A DNA stretch of 64,000 bases. Source: Anaerobacillus isosaccharinicus. Lineage in GTDB: Bacteria > Bacillota > Bacilli > Bacillales > Anaerobacillaceae. Where the stretch lies: the NCBI RefSeq assembly GCF_001866075.3, contig NZ_CP063356.1, positions 3,648,164-3,712,163 on the forward strand. Direction: 5' to 3'. Shown here piece by piece: positions 43,005 through 52,341 of the stretch. How positions within the stretch are numbered: the stretch's first letter is position 1; every line of letters begins with the position of its first letter. Under the pieces are notes generated by a model that searched no databases, was not told where the DNA came from, and saw only the letters and a program-made list of their open reading frames with translations. The position numbers were made by a program, and so were the translations under genes.

Positions 43005-43315
43005 CTTATATACAGTATGGTAAATGACCGTAATCATCGTTATTAAAGATACTATATCAGCCTATTTTCTATCTTCGTTTACTTATTATATATAGTAGGA
43101 GTTTATAGTTTTCAGCGGAAACAACGATAGGACTTTACTTGGAGAGGTGGGTATGATAGGCTCGTTTGCCTGATGAAACCATAACTTCACCCTTTCAAGA
43201 CAAATCGTACCCATAGAGGCTCCAAGTCAAGTCCTTAAACGTAAATTATGATTACATGTAAACAAAGATAAAAGGTACATTCTATCAATACTTTTTTACT
43301 GATACTGTATATAAG
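43005..43315 (-). mobile_element. Foldback/MITE-like element, copy 2 (311 bp)
   Basis: Reverse complement relative of 40028-40339: CTTATATACAGTAT and ATACTGTATATAAG ends, same central hairpin. It splits an array repeat: arm ACTTAAACAAACGGAGG at 42989, end AGCAGTTACTTTAAGT at 43316. Confidence 0.75.
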
Positions 43316-43489
43316 AGCAGTTACTTTAAGTTGGTTTCATTCATAAAAACTTGAATAGTGAATTGTTTCTTCAACTTCTTTAATTAAATGGGTTGGAACT
43401 TGATTATTATTATTCATTTTTTTGTAATTCGTTTTTAATAAAATTTGTTTTATCCATATTAGACTGACTCCTCATTTAGTCAAATAGAT
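43316..43489. other. Remnant region, no gene
   Basis: On the minus strand only peptides of 15-26 codons (MDKTNFIKNELQKNE; MNNNNQVPTHLIKEVEET) can be read; they may be decay products of the operon copy described next. Confidence 0.35.
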
Positions 43490-43615
43490 TGTTTCATTGA
43501 ATGTATGGGTCTTAACAGAATAATTTCTTGACCATACTTATCCCAACTTAATTCCCGGTCGAACTCATATCTAAATATATCTTGAAGATATCTAAATGAC
43601 CCATTCACTTCGACC
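43490..43615 (-). pseudogene. C-terminal remnant of a paralogue of the 15768-16256 gene
   Basis: Reads KVEVNGSFRYLQ..YEFDRELSWDKYGQEIILLRP and a stop; the parent has YEFDRELSSDEYAQEIILLKP. Upstream frame stops at once. It lies 80 bp from IS21 copy 2, which probably cut the old operon. Confidence 0.7.
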
Positions 43616-43780
43616 TTTTACTTAACAAAATACAATTTATCATGCTTCGATACATTTTAATTTCCCCTATCGAAGTAGACATACGTGCATACATGTATTT
43701 GTCAACTCAAAATTCCCCCAAATGTTAATTGAAAAGTCCCCCACCTAATTTTTACATTTATGGTAGGGGACTGATGAATT

Positions 43781-44119
43781 TTAAAATAATTCAATCCCTA
43801 ACTTTAAAGCATAATCTCGGTTTTCTTCTTTTAATTTTTCATTCTCCTTTTTTAGATTTCTAATCTCACCAAATAAGCGCTCTATTTTAACTTGATCACT
43901 AATTCCGATCTCATAAGGAGTTCCTTCCGATTTAGATGCCTCCACAAAGAAATGTAGATCATTCTCATTAATGGTAATAGAACTTTCTGATGTACTTGCC
44001 TTTATTAGGCCCTCTAGGACCCATTTTTCTACCATGGCTTCATCAACACGTATACCATTGGACTCCATACCATATTCTGAACTTAGTATTTTTGCAGCTT
44101 CTGAAATTGTCATATTCAT
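43781..44119 (-). CDS. Third gene of IS21 copy 2
   Basis: Identical to the 112-aa protein of copy 1 (4757-5095): HTH at 1-40 and coiled coil at 78-105. Same spacing after istB. Confidence 0.75.
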   Translation of the reverse strand: MNMTISEAAKILSSEYGMESNGIRVDEAMVEKWVLEGLIKASTSESSITINENDLHFFVEASKSEGTPYEIGISDQVKIERLFGEIRNLKKENEKLKEENRDYALKLGIELF

Positions 44120-44146
44120 TTTTCTTAATCTCCTAATTTATTATAT

Positions 44147-44573
44147 TTACACTAGTTTCTGTTGCTCTAACCATTGCTGTGTTTCTTTCATTCGATACGA
44201 ATTTCCATTCATATTAACGATATAAGCTTGGTGGGTTAATCGATCAATCATAGCTGCTGTCATAACTGGGTCTTGAAAGATTTCTCCCCAGCGCTCGAAA
44301 GAAAGATTTGTAGTGATAATCGTTGATTTTTGACCAGCTCTTAAGGATAAATGGGTAAAGAGAAGTTCAGCTCCTTCTTTATCAAAAGAAATATATCCCA
44401 TTTCATCAGCGATCACGAGGTCATATTTTTCAAAGCGATTTTGGAAAGCCCTTAAAGATCTTTCCGCTTTAGCTTCTTTTATTCTATTAATCAATAATGG
44501 AACTGTAGTAAACCACACTTTATATCCTTCCATACAAGCTTTTATCCCTAACCCCAAAGACATGTGGGTTTTC
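44147..44573 (-). pseudogene. istB: IstB C-terminal part, copy 2
   Basis: Identical to 4313-4729, joined to a GGGGAAAACC junction instead of the CGGTAAAACC of copy 1, so the P-loop codon at the break differs between copies. Confidence 0.92.
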
Positions 44574-44576
44574 CCC

Positions 44577-44596
44577 TTATGGAAAGCTTTCCATAA
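44577..44596. repeat. 20-bp palindrome, copy 2
   Basis: TTATGGAAAGCTTTCCATAA with CCCC towards istB and CGG towards RIT: the flanks are swapped compared with copy 1. Confidence 0.9.
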
Positions 44597-44722
44597 CGGA
44601 AATTATCGCAAGTTTTTGTTTATGGCAAGAAATAAGTGTATATTTCCTATTTAAATTGAAAAATATGTTTATTTCTTTCCATAACACCCACAATGGATTG
44701 TATTCAATCCAGGAGGTGTCAT

Positions 44723-45964
44723 ATGGAAACAAAATTAACCATTGAGGAACTAGTTAGTAAAGTATTATCAGAGCTCGAAAGGCTAAATTATGCCTACAAT
44801 ACTCTTTGTGGATTTCGGGCTTTTTACAAGAGAGTGGTTGCCTATGCAAATGCAAAAGGTGAGCTCCATTTTTCGGAAGAGTTTGGAAGGGAATTTTTAA
44901 AAGAAAAGTATAACTGCACAGTCAATTATTATAAGGAAGCAATGCCTAAAGGACTAAAAAACCCTATTAGAAGAATAAGGATTTTGGGTGATTATCAACT
45001 CCATGGTGTGATCATCCGAAGGATGGTAAAAAAACCAGGGTATGTAAAGCCACCACAGTTTGAAAAAGAACTCATTGCCTATGAAGTCGAATGCGAAAAT
45101 AACGAGTATTCTAAAAGAGGCTTACGTACGCGTATGCAACGGTTGTTCTTTTTTATAGATTATCTTAACAACCGGAAAGTTCAGAGCTCAAACAGTATTA
45201 CTGCGGCGATAATATCTGATTATGTAATAACAATTTATCCACACCATGAAAAAAGTATTTCATCCATATTAACAACACTTAGAGTTTATTTAAGGTTTCT
45301 CTATTTGAATGAATATACTGCTGAAGATATGTCCTTAAAAGTTCCAAAACAGACCAAATATTATTATCCATCAGTCCCTTCTGTCTGGAATAAAGAGGAT
45401 GTCAAACGTATGCTAGAAGGTATTGATAGAGGAAACCCAACTGGAAAGAGGGACTATGCTATCCTTCTTCTTGTTTCCAAGCTAGGTATAAGAGTTGGAG
45501 ATATCAAATCCCTTAGATTATCGGAATTAAAGTGGCAGTCAAAAACCATTGAAATAAAACAGAGTAAAACGAAAAATACAGTAACGTATCCAATTCTGCA
45601 TGATATAGGCTGGGCATTGATTGACTATCTTAAAAATGCTCGCCCCAGTAGTAATTCTCCTTTTGTATTTTTGCGAATGAATGCCCCTTATGAGGAATTT
45701 GGTAAAGATGCTAATCTTCATAATATTATTACGAAATATACTAGACTTTCTGGTATTACTATTCCAAAAGGAAAAAGGCAAGGTTTACATTCGCTTAGGC
45801 ATACTCTTGCGAGTACTTTACTGGAACAGGGAACACCATTACCCGTAATCTCTGAAATTCTTGGACATTTAACTTCTAAGTCTACAAGTATCTACCTTCA
45901 AACAGGGATTGAAGGATTAAGAAAATGTGCAATTGATCCAGAGGGGGTATTTGAAAATGAGTAA
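44723..45964 (+). CDS. RIT tyrosine recombinase A, copy 2
   Basis: 413 aa, identical to 949-2190; GLHSLRHTLAS, EILGHL and SIYLQT catalytic features intact. RBS CAGGAGGTG upstream. Confidence 0.93.
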   Translation: METKLTIEELVSKVLSELERLNYAYNTLCGFRAFYKRVVAYANAKGELHFSEEFGREFLKEKYNCTVNYYKEAMPKGLKNPIRRIRILGDYQLHGVIIRRMVKKPGYVKPPQFEKELIAYEVECENNEYSKRGLRTRMQRLFFFIDYLNNRKVQSSNSITAAIISDYVITIYPHHEKSISSILTTLRVYLRFLYLNEYTAEDMSLKVPKQTKYYYPSVPSVWNKEDVKRMLEGIDRGNPTGKRDYAILLLVSKLGIRVGDIKSLRLSELKWQSKTIEIKQSKTKNTVTYPILHDIGWALIDYLKNARPSSNSPFVFLRMNAPYEEFGKDANLHNIITKYTRLSGITIPKGKRQGLHSLRHTLASTLLEQGTPLPVISEILGHLTSKSTSIYLQTGIEGLRKCAIDPEGVFENE

Positions 45965-46940
45965 GAAAAACGTTGTTTTTAACAGTATTCTCGGTGATCT
46001 AATTTACGGGTTTATTGAGGAAAAGAAGGCTGTTGGTTATAACTACACAAAAGGTTCGTCTCTATTAAGGCAATTTGACACTTTAGCTAACAAGGAACGA
46101 TTAGCGGAATTAAAACTTCCAAAAGAACTAGTATTACTTTGGACAGAAAAAAGGCCCAATGAGACTGCCAGTACTAGAAATGGAAGGATCTCAATAGTGC
46201 GTGGTCTCGCAAAATATATGGTTCGTCTTGGGCACGAGGCATATATTTTTCCACCAGCGGCCATAGTAATTTACAGATATTCCTATATCCCATATATATT
46301 TACGGAAATAGAACTAAAAGGTATTTTTACTGTATGCGACAGTTTGAACGTATCCTCTGTATCACCCAACAGACATTTGATACTCTCCCTTTTGCTTCGT
46401 ATATTATATGGGTGTGGCCTTCGGATTTCAGAAGCACTAAATTTAACACTTTGTGATGTCGACTTGGATCAAGGATCTTTATTTATTAGAGATACAAAAT
46501 TCGGAAAAGAACGGATTGTACCGATGGCTGAAACCCTAACAGAACGTTGCCGTCTGTTTATTGATAAAATCCATCAATTTAACGCTGATGATACATTTTT
46601 ATTTGCATCACCGTATGGCGGACGTTATAAGGAAAGCACGATATACAAACTGTTTAGAGATATCCTTTGGAAAGCCGGAATTTCCCATAGCGGGAGAGGT
46701 CCAAGATTGCATGATATACGTCATTCATATTCTGTCCATTGTTTAAAGAAATGGGTTTTAAATGGCGAAGATCTCACAAGCCTTCTGCCTTATCTATCGA
46801 CATTTTTGGGACATGTTGACTTAAGGGGAACACAGCATTATTTAAGGCTTACTGGAGATTTATATCCAAATATTTTAGCTACTGTGGAACGGAACTCTTC
46901 ATCTATAATACCGGAGGTATTGTTTGATGAAGCAGACTAA
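45957..46940 (+). CDS. RIT tyrosine recombinase B, copy 2
   Basis: 327 aa, identical to 2183-3166; overlaps the previous gene by ATGAGTAA. Arg I (CGLRISEAL), HDIRHS and QHYLRL present. Confidence 0.93.
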   Translation: MSKKNVVFNSILGDLIYGFIEEKKAVGYNYTKGSSLLRQFDTLANKERLAELKLPKELVLLWTEKRPNETASTRNGRISIVRGLAKYMVRLGHEAYIFPPAAIVIYRYSYIPYIFTEIELKGIFTVCDSLNVSSVSPNRHLILSLLLRILYGCGLRISEALNLTLCDVDLDQGSLFIRDTKFGKERIVPMAETLTERCRLFIDKIHQFNADDTFLFASPYGGRYKESTIYKLFRDILWKAGISHSGRGPRLHDIRHSYSVHCLKKWVLNGEDLTSLLPYLSTFLGHVDLRGTQHYLRLTGDLYPNILATVERNSSSIIPEVLFDEAD

Positions 46941-47949
46941 TTTTGCTAGAACGCTCACTCGATTTTTATCAGACTATCTTCCGAGTCAACGTAATGTGAG
47001 TACTAATACAATAAAGTCCTATCGTGATACGTTTAAACAAATACTTACGTTTTGTGATTTGGAATTAAAAATTAAACCTGAATTTCTTAATTTTGAAATT
47101 TTAAAAGTAGAAACAATAAAAGCTTTTCTTAATTGGCTTGAAAAAACAAGAATGGTTGGCGTAAACACCCGTAACCAGAGGCTAGCAGCTATCCATAGCT
47201 TTTTCCGTTATACCCAGTCTGAACATCCTGAAATTATGTTTGAGTGTCAAAAAGTATTGGGAATTCCCTTTAAAAAGAGAGAAAAAAAGTCGGTTCAATT
47301 TCTTTCTCAGGAATCCCTGAAGTTTATATTGGAACAACCAGATACTAGCAAAATAAGAGGGCGCCGTGATTTAACGATAATGGCAACTCTTTATGATACT
47401 GGAGCACGTGTACAAGAATTAATTGATTTGAAAATTCAGGACGTAAGACTTTCGAAACCAGCAACAATTACTTTAACAGGTAAAGGTAACAAAAGAAGAA
47501 GTGTTCCTATTATGGAAAGAACTCGTAATATTATAGAAAGTTATTTAAAGGAAAATCGACTATTAGATAACGGGAAGCAAGGTCATCCTTTGTTTTATAA
47601 CAGTAATAAGAAGCCGTTCACAAGACCAGGTATAACATATATTTTAGAAAAGTATTTAAACCTGGCTAAGAAATCTCATCCAGAAGTTTTATACTGTGAT
47701 AATCTTCATCCTCATTTAGTTAGGCATACGAAAGCAATGCATTTACTAGAGGCAGGAGTAAACTTGATTTATATAAGAGATTTATTGGGACATGTAAATG
47801 TCAGTACAACGGAAGTTTATTTAAGGGCAAATACAGAAACGAAAAGAAAAGTATTAGAAGCTGCGTATATGGAGGTTGTTACACAGGATATTCCTGTTTG
47901 GGATGAGGATAAGGATCTATTGAATTGGCTACGGAATTTTTGTAGATGA
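46927..47949 (+). CDS. RIT tyrosine recombinase C, copy 2
   Basis: 340 aa, identical to 3153-4175; TGARVQELID, HLVRHT, LLGHVN and EVYLRA present. Last of the coupled trio. Confidence 0.93.
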   Translation: MKQTNFARTLTRFLSDYLPSQRNVSTNTIKSYRDTFKQILTFCDLELKIKPEFLNFEILKVETIKAFLNWLEKTRMVGVNTRNQRLAAIHSFFRYTQSEHPEIMFECQKVLGIPFKKREKKSVQFLSQESLKFILEQPDTSKIRGRRDLTIMATLYDTGARVQELIDLKIQDVRLSKPATITLTGKGNKRRSVPIMERTRNIIESYLKENRLLDNGKQGHPLFYNSNKKPFTRPGITYILEKYLNLAKKSHPEVLYCDNLHPHLVRHTKAMHLLEAGVNLIYIRDLLGHVNVSTTEVYLRANTETKRKVLEAAYMEVVTQDIPVWDEDKDLLNWLRNFCR

Positions 47950-48050
47950 AAATTTAAGTTGAAATATTATGGCAAGATATTCGAGGACAGAGTACTAATC
48001 TTCTACTTGTTAAAGAATATCTTTCCATAAACAAAAACTTGCGATAATTT

Positions 48051-48400
48051 CCGGTTCCTGGGCTACCTGCTAGAATAATATTTTTACCTTCTTTAATAAA
48101 ATCTAGTGTTTTTAAAATCTTGTATTTTTTTTGTGCATCTGGAGGAAGTTCTTCTACTCGTAAGTCTTCAAGGTGCTTCTTATACGGAAACTCTGCACGG
48201 CGAATTCGATTATATTGAGCTGCTTCATGCCGTGTGTCGGATTCTCTCTGTAGTAAAAGCGCCAAAAATTCTTCGTAACTCGCATCCTTTTGAACGGCCT
48301 CTTTTACGTGCTCATCAAGGTACTTACGTACCGAAGGTAACTTCAATTCCATACTAAATTCAATAACTTTTTCGGACCACACCGATTTTTTCTGACTCAT
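48051..48400 (-). pseudogene. istB: IstB N-terminal part, copy 2
   Basis: Ends AGSPGTG then runs into the opposite RIT end (NYRKFLFMERYSL...). Start overlaps the istA stop. Together with 44147-44573 it would form a normal ~250-aa IstB. Confidence 0.92.
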
Positions 48401-49995
48401 GCAATTGCCTCCTTATTTCCAATCCTTTGTGTTTGAAATAGTTCATCATATTTTCGTAAATTTTCTTCGGCATAATGCTGTATGTCCAGACTTTCCTTAG
48501 ATAAGAGAGGCAAATGGTGTAGTAGTTCCTGCTTCTTCTCACAAAGGACTTTAATCTTATCTGTAGTCACGTGCAGAGTATTTATCTTTCTTAACTCATT
48601 TATACTTTGTTCGATCTGGTCAAGGTTTGTTCCATCTTTAATGAATTGAATTAGATCTACAAAATCTCTGGGATTATTGGTATAATAATTATCATAAATG
48701 TTTTTAATTTTTTTAGTTGCCTGTTGTAATGCTGCGCTATCAGCTAATGCACCAGGCTTTTTCTTTAATGTTCTTACATAATGTTCAAGCTGAAGGCTCC
48801 ACTCATGACACCCAGTCAACCGGTGGTGCTCTGCCACATTCTCCTCCTGATAGAAGCATTGAATTTTTGTAGAATAAACTTTTACTTTAACCATTTCTCC
48901 AACTAGGTGATCCGGTACTGAATAACGGCTTTGATCTATCATAACCGTTGAATATTTATCTACACGTAAATGATTAATTCTTGCCGCGTCAAATGTAGGG
49001 CGTATTGGTAAAAGGCTTTTCTTTTCAATGTTCAATAGTTCCTCAGCCGTTTTATTTTCCTTTTGCTTTACTTGTTTTCTGTTTAGCTTATGGCATACCT
49101 CCAATAAGTATTGATTGGCTTCCTCTAGAGTTTCGAATGTATCTCTAAAAGCGAAAGCTTTCCGGCGGATTACTTCAACACTCCGTTCCACGTGTCCTTT
49201 TTCATTCCCGCTTTGAACATTACAGAAGCGAAATTGAAACATATAATAGATTGATAGTTTTAATAAAGCTTCTGTTGGTTCTTTCTCAGTTCCTACAAAC
49301 TTCTTTACAGCTACTTTCATATTGTCATAAACCATCGATTGAAACACTCCGCCAACATGATCAAAAAATAAAGCATGTGCTTCTTGAAAGCATTCTGTTT
49401 TTTGCTTTGTAAATAAATAGGCCATACGATAATTTCCAAAAGCTGAAGTAAATACTGCCAACTGTAAGGTTCTTCGTTTACCATTTATAACAACCTTTAC
49501 TTCTCCCCAGTCGAATTCACATACACCACCTGGATTGTATGAACCTTTGATATAAGCTTCTTTTGCCTTTCTTGCTATTTCATTAACCTTATTTCTTACA
49601 GTAGTATAACTAACGTTATGGCCTTCTTGATCCAACGCTTCATGAATATCAATAATCTTTTTGGTTTGTTTATGTAACCCCCTTTGGCGTTTCAATTCAT
49701 TTTCTCGTAGAAAATAGTGAATTCTTTCTTCAATTTCTTCGGTTAACACTCTTTTCGTTCGGTTAAGACATTGGTATTTAGGTTTCTCTACTATACTTTG
49801 AATAAGTTCCCCCTTTTCTACTGAACCATGTTGTTCAATCAATTTCTCTAGTTTACTTTCGTAATCTTTAATATAACTACTGACAGTCTTCCTATCGACT
49901 CCAACCTCTCTAGCTATAGATCTTTGTGATTTCCCCTCCCTAAAATACATGAGTAAAATTTCTTGCTTGTTAATCAAATCAATCACCACTTTCAA
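48397..49995 (-). CDS. istA: IS21 transposase IstA, complete
   Basis: 532 aa. N-terminal HTH KSQRSIAREVGVDRKTVSSY (about 19-38), then a second HTH region, DDE core: FDWGEVKVVINGK (first Asp ~159), YDNMKVAVKK (second Asp ~220) and NEKGHVERSVEVI (Glu ~265), and a Mu-C-like beta domain (SRYSVPDHLVGEMVKVKVYS). All catalytic residues present. With istB broken, target selection would fail unless IstB is supplied. Confidence 0.93.
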   Translation of the reverse strand: MKVVIDLINKQEILLMYFREGKSQRSIAREVGVDRKTVSSYIKDYESKLEKLIEQHGSVEKGELIQSIVEKPKYQCLNRTKRVLTEEIEERIHYFLRENELKRQRGLHKQTKKIIDIHEALDQEGHNVSYTTVRNKVNEIARKAKEAYIKGSYNPGGVCEFDWGEVKVVINGKRRTLQLAVFTSAFGNYRMAYLFTKQKTECFQEAHALFFDHVGGVFQSMVYDNMKVAVKKFVGTEKEPTEALLKLSIYYMFQFRFCNVQSGNEKGHVERSVEVIRRKAFAFRDTFETLEEANQYLLEVCHKLNRKQVKQKENKTAEELLNIEKKSLLPIRPTFDAARINHLRVDKYSTVMIDQSRYSVPDHLVGEMVKVKVYSTKIQCFYQEENVAEHHRLTGCHEWSLQLEHYVRTLKKKPGALADSAALQQATKKIKNIYDNYYTNNPRDFVDLIQFIKDGTNLDQIEQSINELRKINTLHVTTDKIKVLCEKKQELLHHLPLLSKESLDIQHYAEENLRKYDELFQTQRIGNKEAIA

Positions 49996-50118
49996 CTCCC
50001 CACATGATTTGGAAATTAATCCTGTGGGTTTATTATATCAGTGGGGGAATTTTCTGTTGCGATTGCGGCCCAGTTTTAGATTACTATATACACATACAAT
50101 TTCAATTGCTGTAATTTG

Positions 50119-50514
50119 TTAAATTCTTCTTCCCTCAGGATAACTTTCATCATCTTTTTCTCCTTCTTCTCTTAGTAACTCAATAATTTCTTCCTGACAA
50201 TGACCATCCCAACCCCGTTTTGCATTCTGAAGACAACCATCTGTATTAGCACCGTTTACTAATAAAAACTTAGCAATTTCAATGAAACCAAAATAACAAC
50301 TTAATAAAAGTGCTGTCCTGTTCAATTTATCCTTCTTATTAATATCTGCGCCTTTATTAACCAAAACCTTAACAAATTCAAGGTTATTATAAAAAACAGA
50401 CCACCACAAAAGAGTTTGTCCTTCCATTTCTTCATTACTATCGTGTATTTTCAGGTATTTAAATAAACCATCAACGTCATTATTATCTAAGTGGTTAAAA
50501 AATTCATACTTCAT
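50119..50514 (-). CDS. Ankyrin-repeat protein
   Basis: 131 aa. Ankyrin repeats at about 30-62 (QTLLWWSVFYNNLEFVKVLVNKGADIN) and 63-95 (LNRTALLLSCYFGFIEIAKFLLVNGAN), plus a partial third (GWDGHCQEEIIELLREEG). Short ankyrin proteins usually bind other proteins and often act as immunity partners. Its start overlaps the stop of a short upstream frame by ATGA. Confidence 0.75.
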   Translation of the reverse strand: MKYEFFNHLDNNDVDGLFKYLKIHDSNEEMEGQTLLWWSVFYNNLEFVKVLVNKGADINKKDKLNRTALLLSCYFGFIEIAKFLLVNGANTDGCLQNAKRGWDGHCQEEIIELLREEGEKDDESYPEGRRI

Positions 50515-50633
50515 TCAGCCTTACCACCTTTATTTGTCTTAATAATTAGTACAATTTTTAAGTCATGCCAGTGTTTAACTGTGTTATCATCATCTTCATT
50601 GTCATCAAATTCCTTTTCCACTTCAACAACCAT
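50511..50633 (-). CDS. Possible short acidic protein, or the remnant of a longer gene
   Basis: 40 aa (MVVEVEKEFDDNEDDDNTVKHW...), ending in the ATGA overlap with the ankyrin gene. That coupling suggests it was translated, but there is no clear RBS and it reads like the tail of a longer, now decayed protein. Confidence 0.35.
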   Translation of the reverse strand: MVVEVEKEFDDNEDDDNTVKHWHDLKIVLIIKTNKGGKAE

Positions 50634-50689
50634 CTTTCATTCTTTTTCAATTTGTTTCTTTAGTTGTTTTAACAAAGAGGTAAGGAAAT

Positions 50690-50765
50690 CTTAGTTCCTC
50701 TAGTAACAACTTTTCAGCCTTTGAACCAACTGCGAGCTTCCTTTTCGTTAGTAGATTTATTCAAT
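50690..50765 (-). pseudogene. Frameshifted remnant of the 17202-17456 gene
   Basis: Reads NKSTNEKEARSWF, a frameshift, then SKAEKLLLEELRF; the parent has NTAKNTREARAYF-CKAEKLLLQEL. Confirms that 50-52 kb is a decayed version of the 15-19 kb block. Confidence 0.7.
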
Positions 50766-51092
50766 TGTTCTCTGCAAAATCTGTATTTTTCCCAATCCAA
50801 TTCTAGTTTTCAGTCCTTTCCTTAAAAGTTCTTTCTCCATTTTATGCAATATTTTTATGAGAGTAGAGCTTTGTTTTTCATCTGTTTCTTCATCAAGTAT
50901 TTCGTTAATTTGTTCAATATTTTCTTGCAAATATTCGATTGCCGCTTTTTCGTGATGCTTTGTCCAAATTCCACTCTTAGTTTTAACTCTAACGTCACTT
51001 TCATCTAATTCCATACCTTTACAAGAGTAGAATGGATTAACTTTTTTCCCTTTTGATAATCGTCGTTGCGCCTTTGCCTTCAGAAACTTCAT
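50757..51092 (-). CDS. Hypothetical basic protein
   Basis: 111 aa. Basic ends (KFLKAKAQRRLSKGKKVNPF; LRKGLKTRIGLGKI) and an acidic helical middle (EYLQENIEQINEILDEETDEK). No family. Its start follows directly after the stop of a 36-codon frame (TAGATG). Confidence 0.55.
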   Translation of the reverse strand: MKFLKAKAQRRLSKGKKVNPFYSCKGMELDESDVRVKTKSGIWTKHHEKAAIEYLQENIEQINEILDEETDEKQSSTLIKILHKMEKELLRKGLKTRIGLGKIQILQRTIE

Positions 51093-51203
51093 CTAAACTT
51101 TATTTTTGGTAGTTGAAATAACTTCATCAGAAATAAGAAACTCACAGAGAAGATATCCAATTTTCCATCTTTCTTCATGGATGAAATGTTCTTTTTCATT
51201 CAT
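51093..51203 (-). CDS. Possible leader-type small protein
   Basis: 36 aa (MNEKEHFIHEERWKIGYLLC...TTKNKV), GTGGTGTTG upstream, stop adjoining the start of the 111-aa gene. Operon-like placement; may be real but too short to be sure. Confidence 0.35.
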   Translation of the reverse strand: MNEKEHFIHEERWKIGYLLCEFLISDEVISTTKNKV

Positions 51204-51696
51204 ATTCAACACCACCACTTACAATATTCTTACAATCTGACATAACAGAAAGAACTATTAAAACTAAAGCATGAAAAATGCCATTTATTAAAAGTATAAC
51301 TGTATTAAACTTAAAAATTGTTTTACTGAGAGAAATATATTTAACTGTCTTTAATTAGGAGAATTGAGGAATTCCAACGAAGAAGATGGAACTATAAGTG
51401 AAAATTTGTGATGGAATGGTGAGGTTATTAGTGATGCAAAAATAATAATTATAGAAGATATTGAGTTTTTACAGAATTAGATTTCAGTAAAAATTAAAGT
51501 GAATTATTTAGTGCAATAAATGTTGAAATTACTATGAAATAAGGAATTGTAGTTTGTTTTTATTTATTGGTAAATTGTTAACATGATAAGAAAATTGACT
51601 TGAATTCATTTCTTAGTAATAATTATTGGGGTGAATAGTGTAGTTTGTAGTTTCTTATTGTTGTAGTTTCCGGAATGATTACTTTTTTTCAACCCC
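51204..51696. other. Non-coding leader, second copy
   Basis: Contains the counterparts of 17940-18360: TATTAAACTTAAAAATTG (51302), AACTGTCTTTAATT (51342) and TTGGTAAATTGTTAACATG (51567). Confidence 0.45.
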
Positions 51697-52120
51697 CTTG
51701 AAGGAAGGAGAGGGGGAAATGGTTCTACCCTTATTAAAAGGGTAGAAAAATGACCAGTTCTTAAGAAGATTTAGCTCCTTGAAGTTTAGGTCGAGTATTC
51801 ATTAATAAAGTGCTGAAGTTTGAGTTATACTCGCACTTCAACTCCCCCAGGTCCTGCTTTACGGAGTGCTTTTACCATTCAGCACACTTTATTCTACCTC
51901 GCAATTGCGACAGGGACGGTTACTTCTGGGAAGAAACACGCCCCTCTAACGGGCTACACAACGATAGTAAATCGCAGCTGCGGCAGACGGGATACCAGCA
52001 GTCTTTTTTTCGTCGTTTTGTAACCGCAAATTTCAACGCCTACCGTTGTAATTTACGAGGTGCTTCACCACATTTTAAATTAGTTGGTATAGTATAAGGA
52101 GTAGCATTAGCGACTCTACT
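51697..52120 (+). ncRNA. Conserved structured non-coding element, copy B
   Basis: Counterpart of 18417-18850. Long identical blocks include the TTCTACCC/GGGTAGAA stem and CAGGGACGGTTACTTCTGGG. In the stem near 51882-51912 substitutions keep the ends of the pairing. Reading frames in it are not conserved in copy A. Confidence 0.5.
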
Positions 52121-52341
52121 ATTTATCTTTTTAATTAAATTTGTATTATCCTTGTTTAAAATTAAATATTTTTCCCGTATTAGAAATATTAAATGATTAG
52201 GCTAATAATGAAGAATATGGACTTAAATTTTATAAGTTGAAAAGTTATATAGTATGCAAGGGATACACTGGGATGATTTATTATAATGTAGATAGATAAT
52301 ATTTCTTGAAAATTGATATTTTAAAAAGGTGAGATGGTATT

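Larger units (their letters stand above)
44600..48050 (+). mobile_element. RIT element, copy 2, inverted relative to istB
   Basis: Same 3.45-kb element with the same terminal repeats as copy 1. On the plus strand RIT has the same direction in both copies, but istA/istB run in opposite directions, so RIT is reversed with respect to its host gene here. Confidence 0.93.
43694..50072 (-). mobile_element. IS21-family element, copy 2 (complete, with RIT)
   Basis: Right end TGTATTTGTCAACTC at 43694; the istA end, read outward, finishes near 50072 (GCGGCCCA); both ends carry the AAAATTCCCCC block. I find no matching target duplication, so the flanks may have been exchanged by recombination with copy 1. 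IstA is intact, IstB is split. Confidence 0.88.

Noticed and set aside
5900-43320. CRISPR array
   Set aside because: The repeats are spaced by whole genes, vary in length, and no cas gene or regular spacer is present.
47954-48400. 148-aa IstB variant with a new C-terminus as a functional fusion
   Set aside because: The extra residues are translation of the RIT end and differ from those of copy 1; the P-loop is incomplete.
43694-50072. Target duplication of IS21 copy 2
   Set aside because: The bases just outside both ends (CATACA and GTTTTAG) do not match; nor do they match the right flank of copy 1 in a way that proves recombination.
51810-52097. 95-aa frame on the plus strand
   Set aside because: It overlaps the conserved non-coding element; the other copy (18417-18850) breaks the frame with stops and indels.
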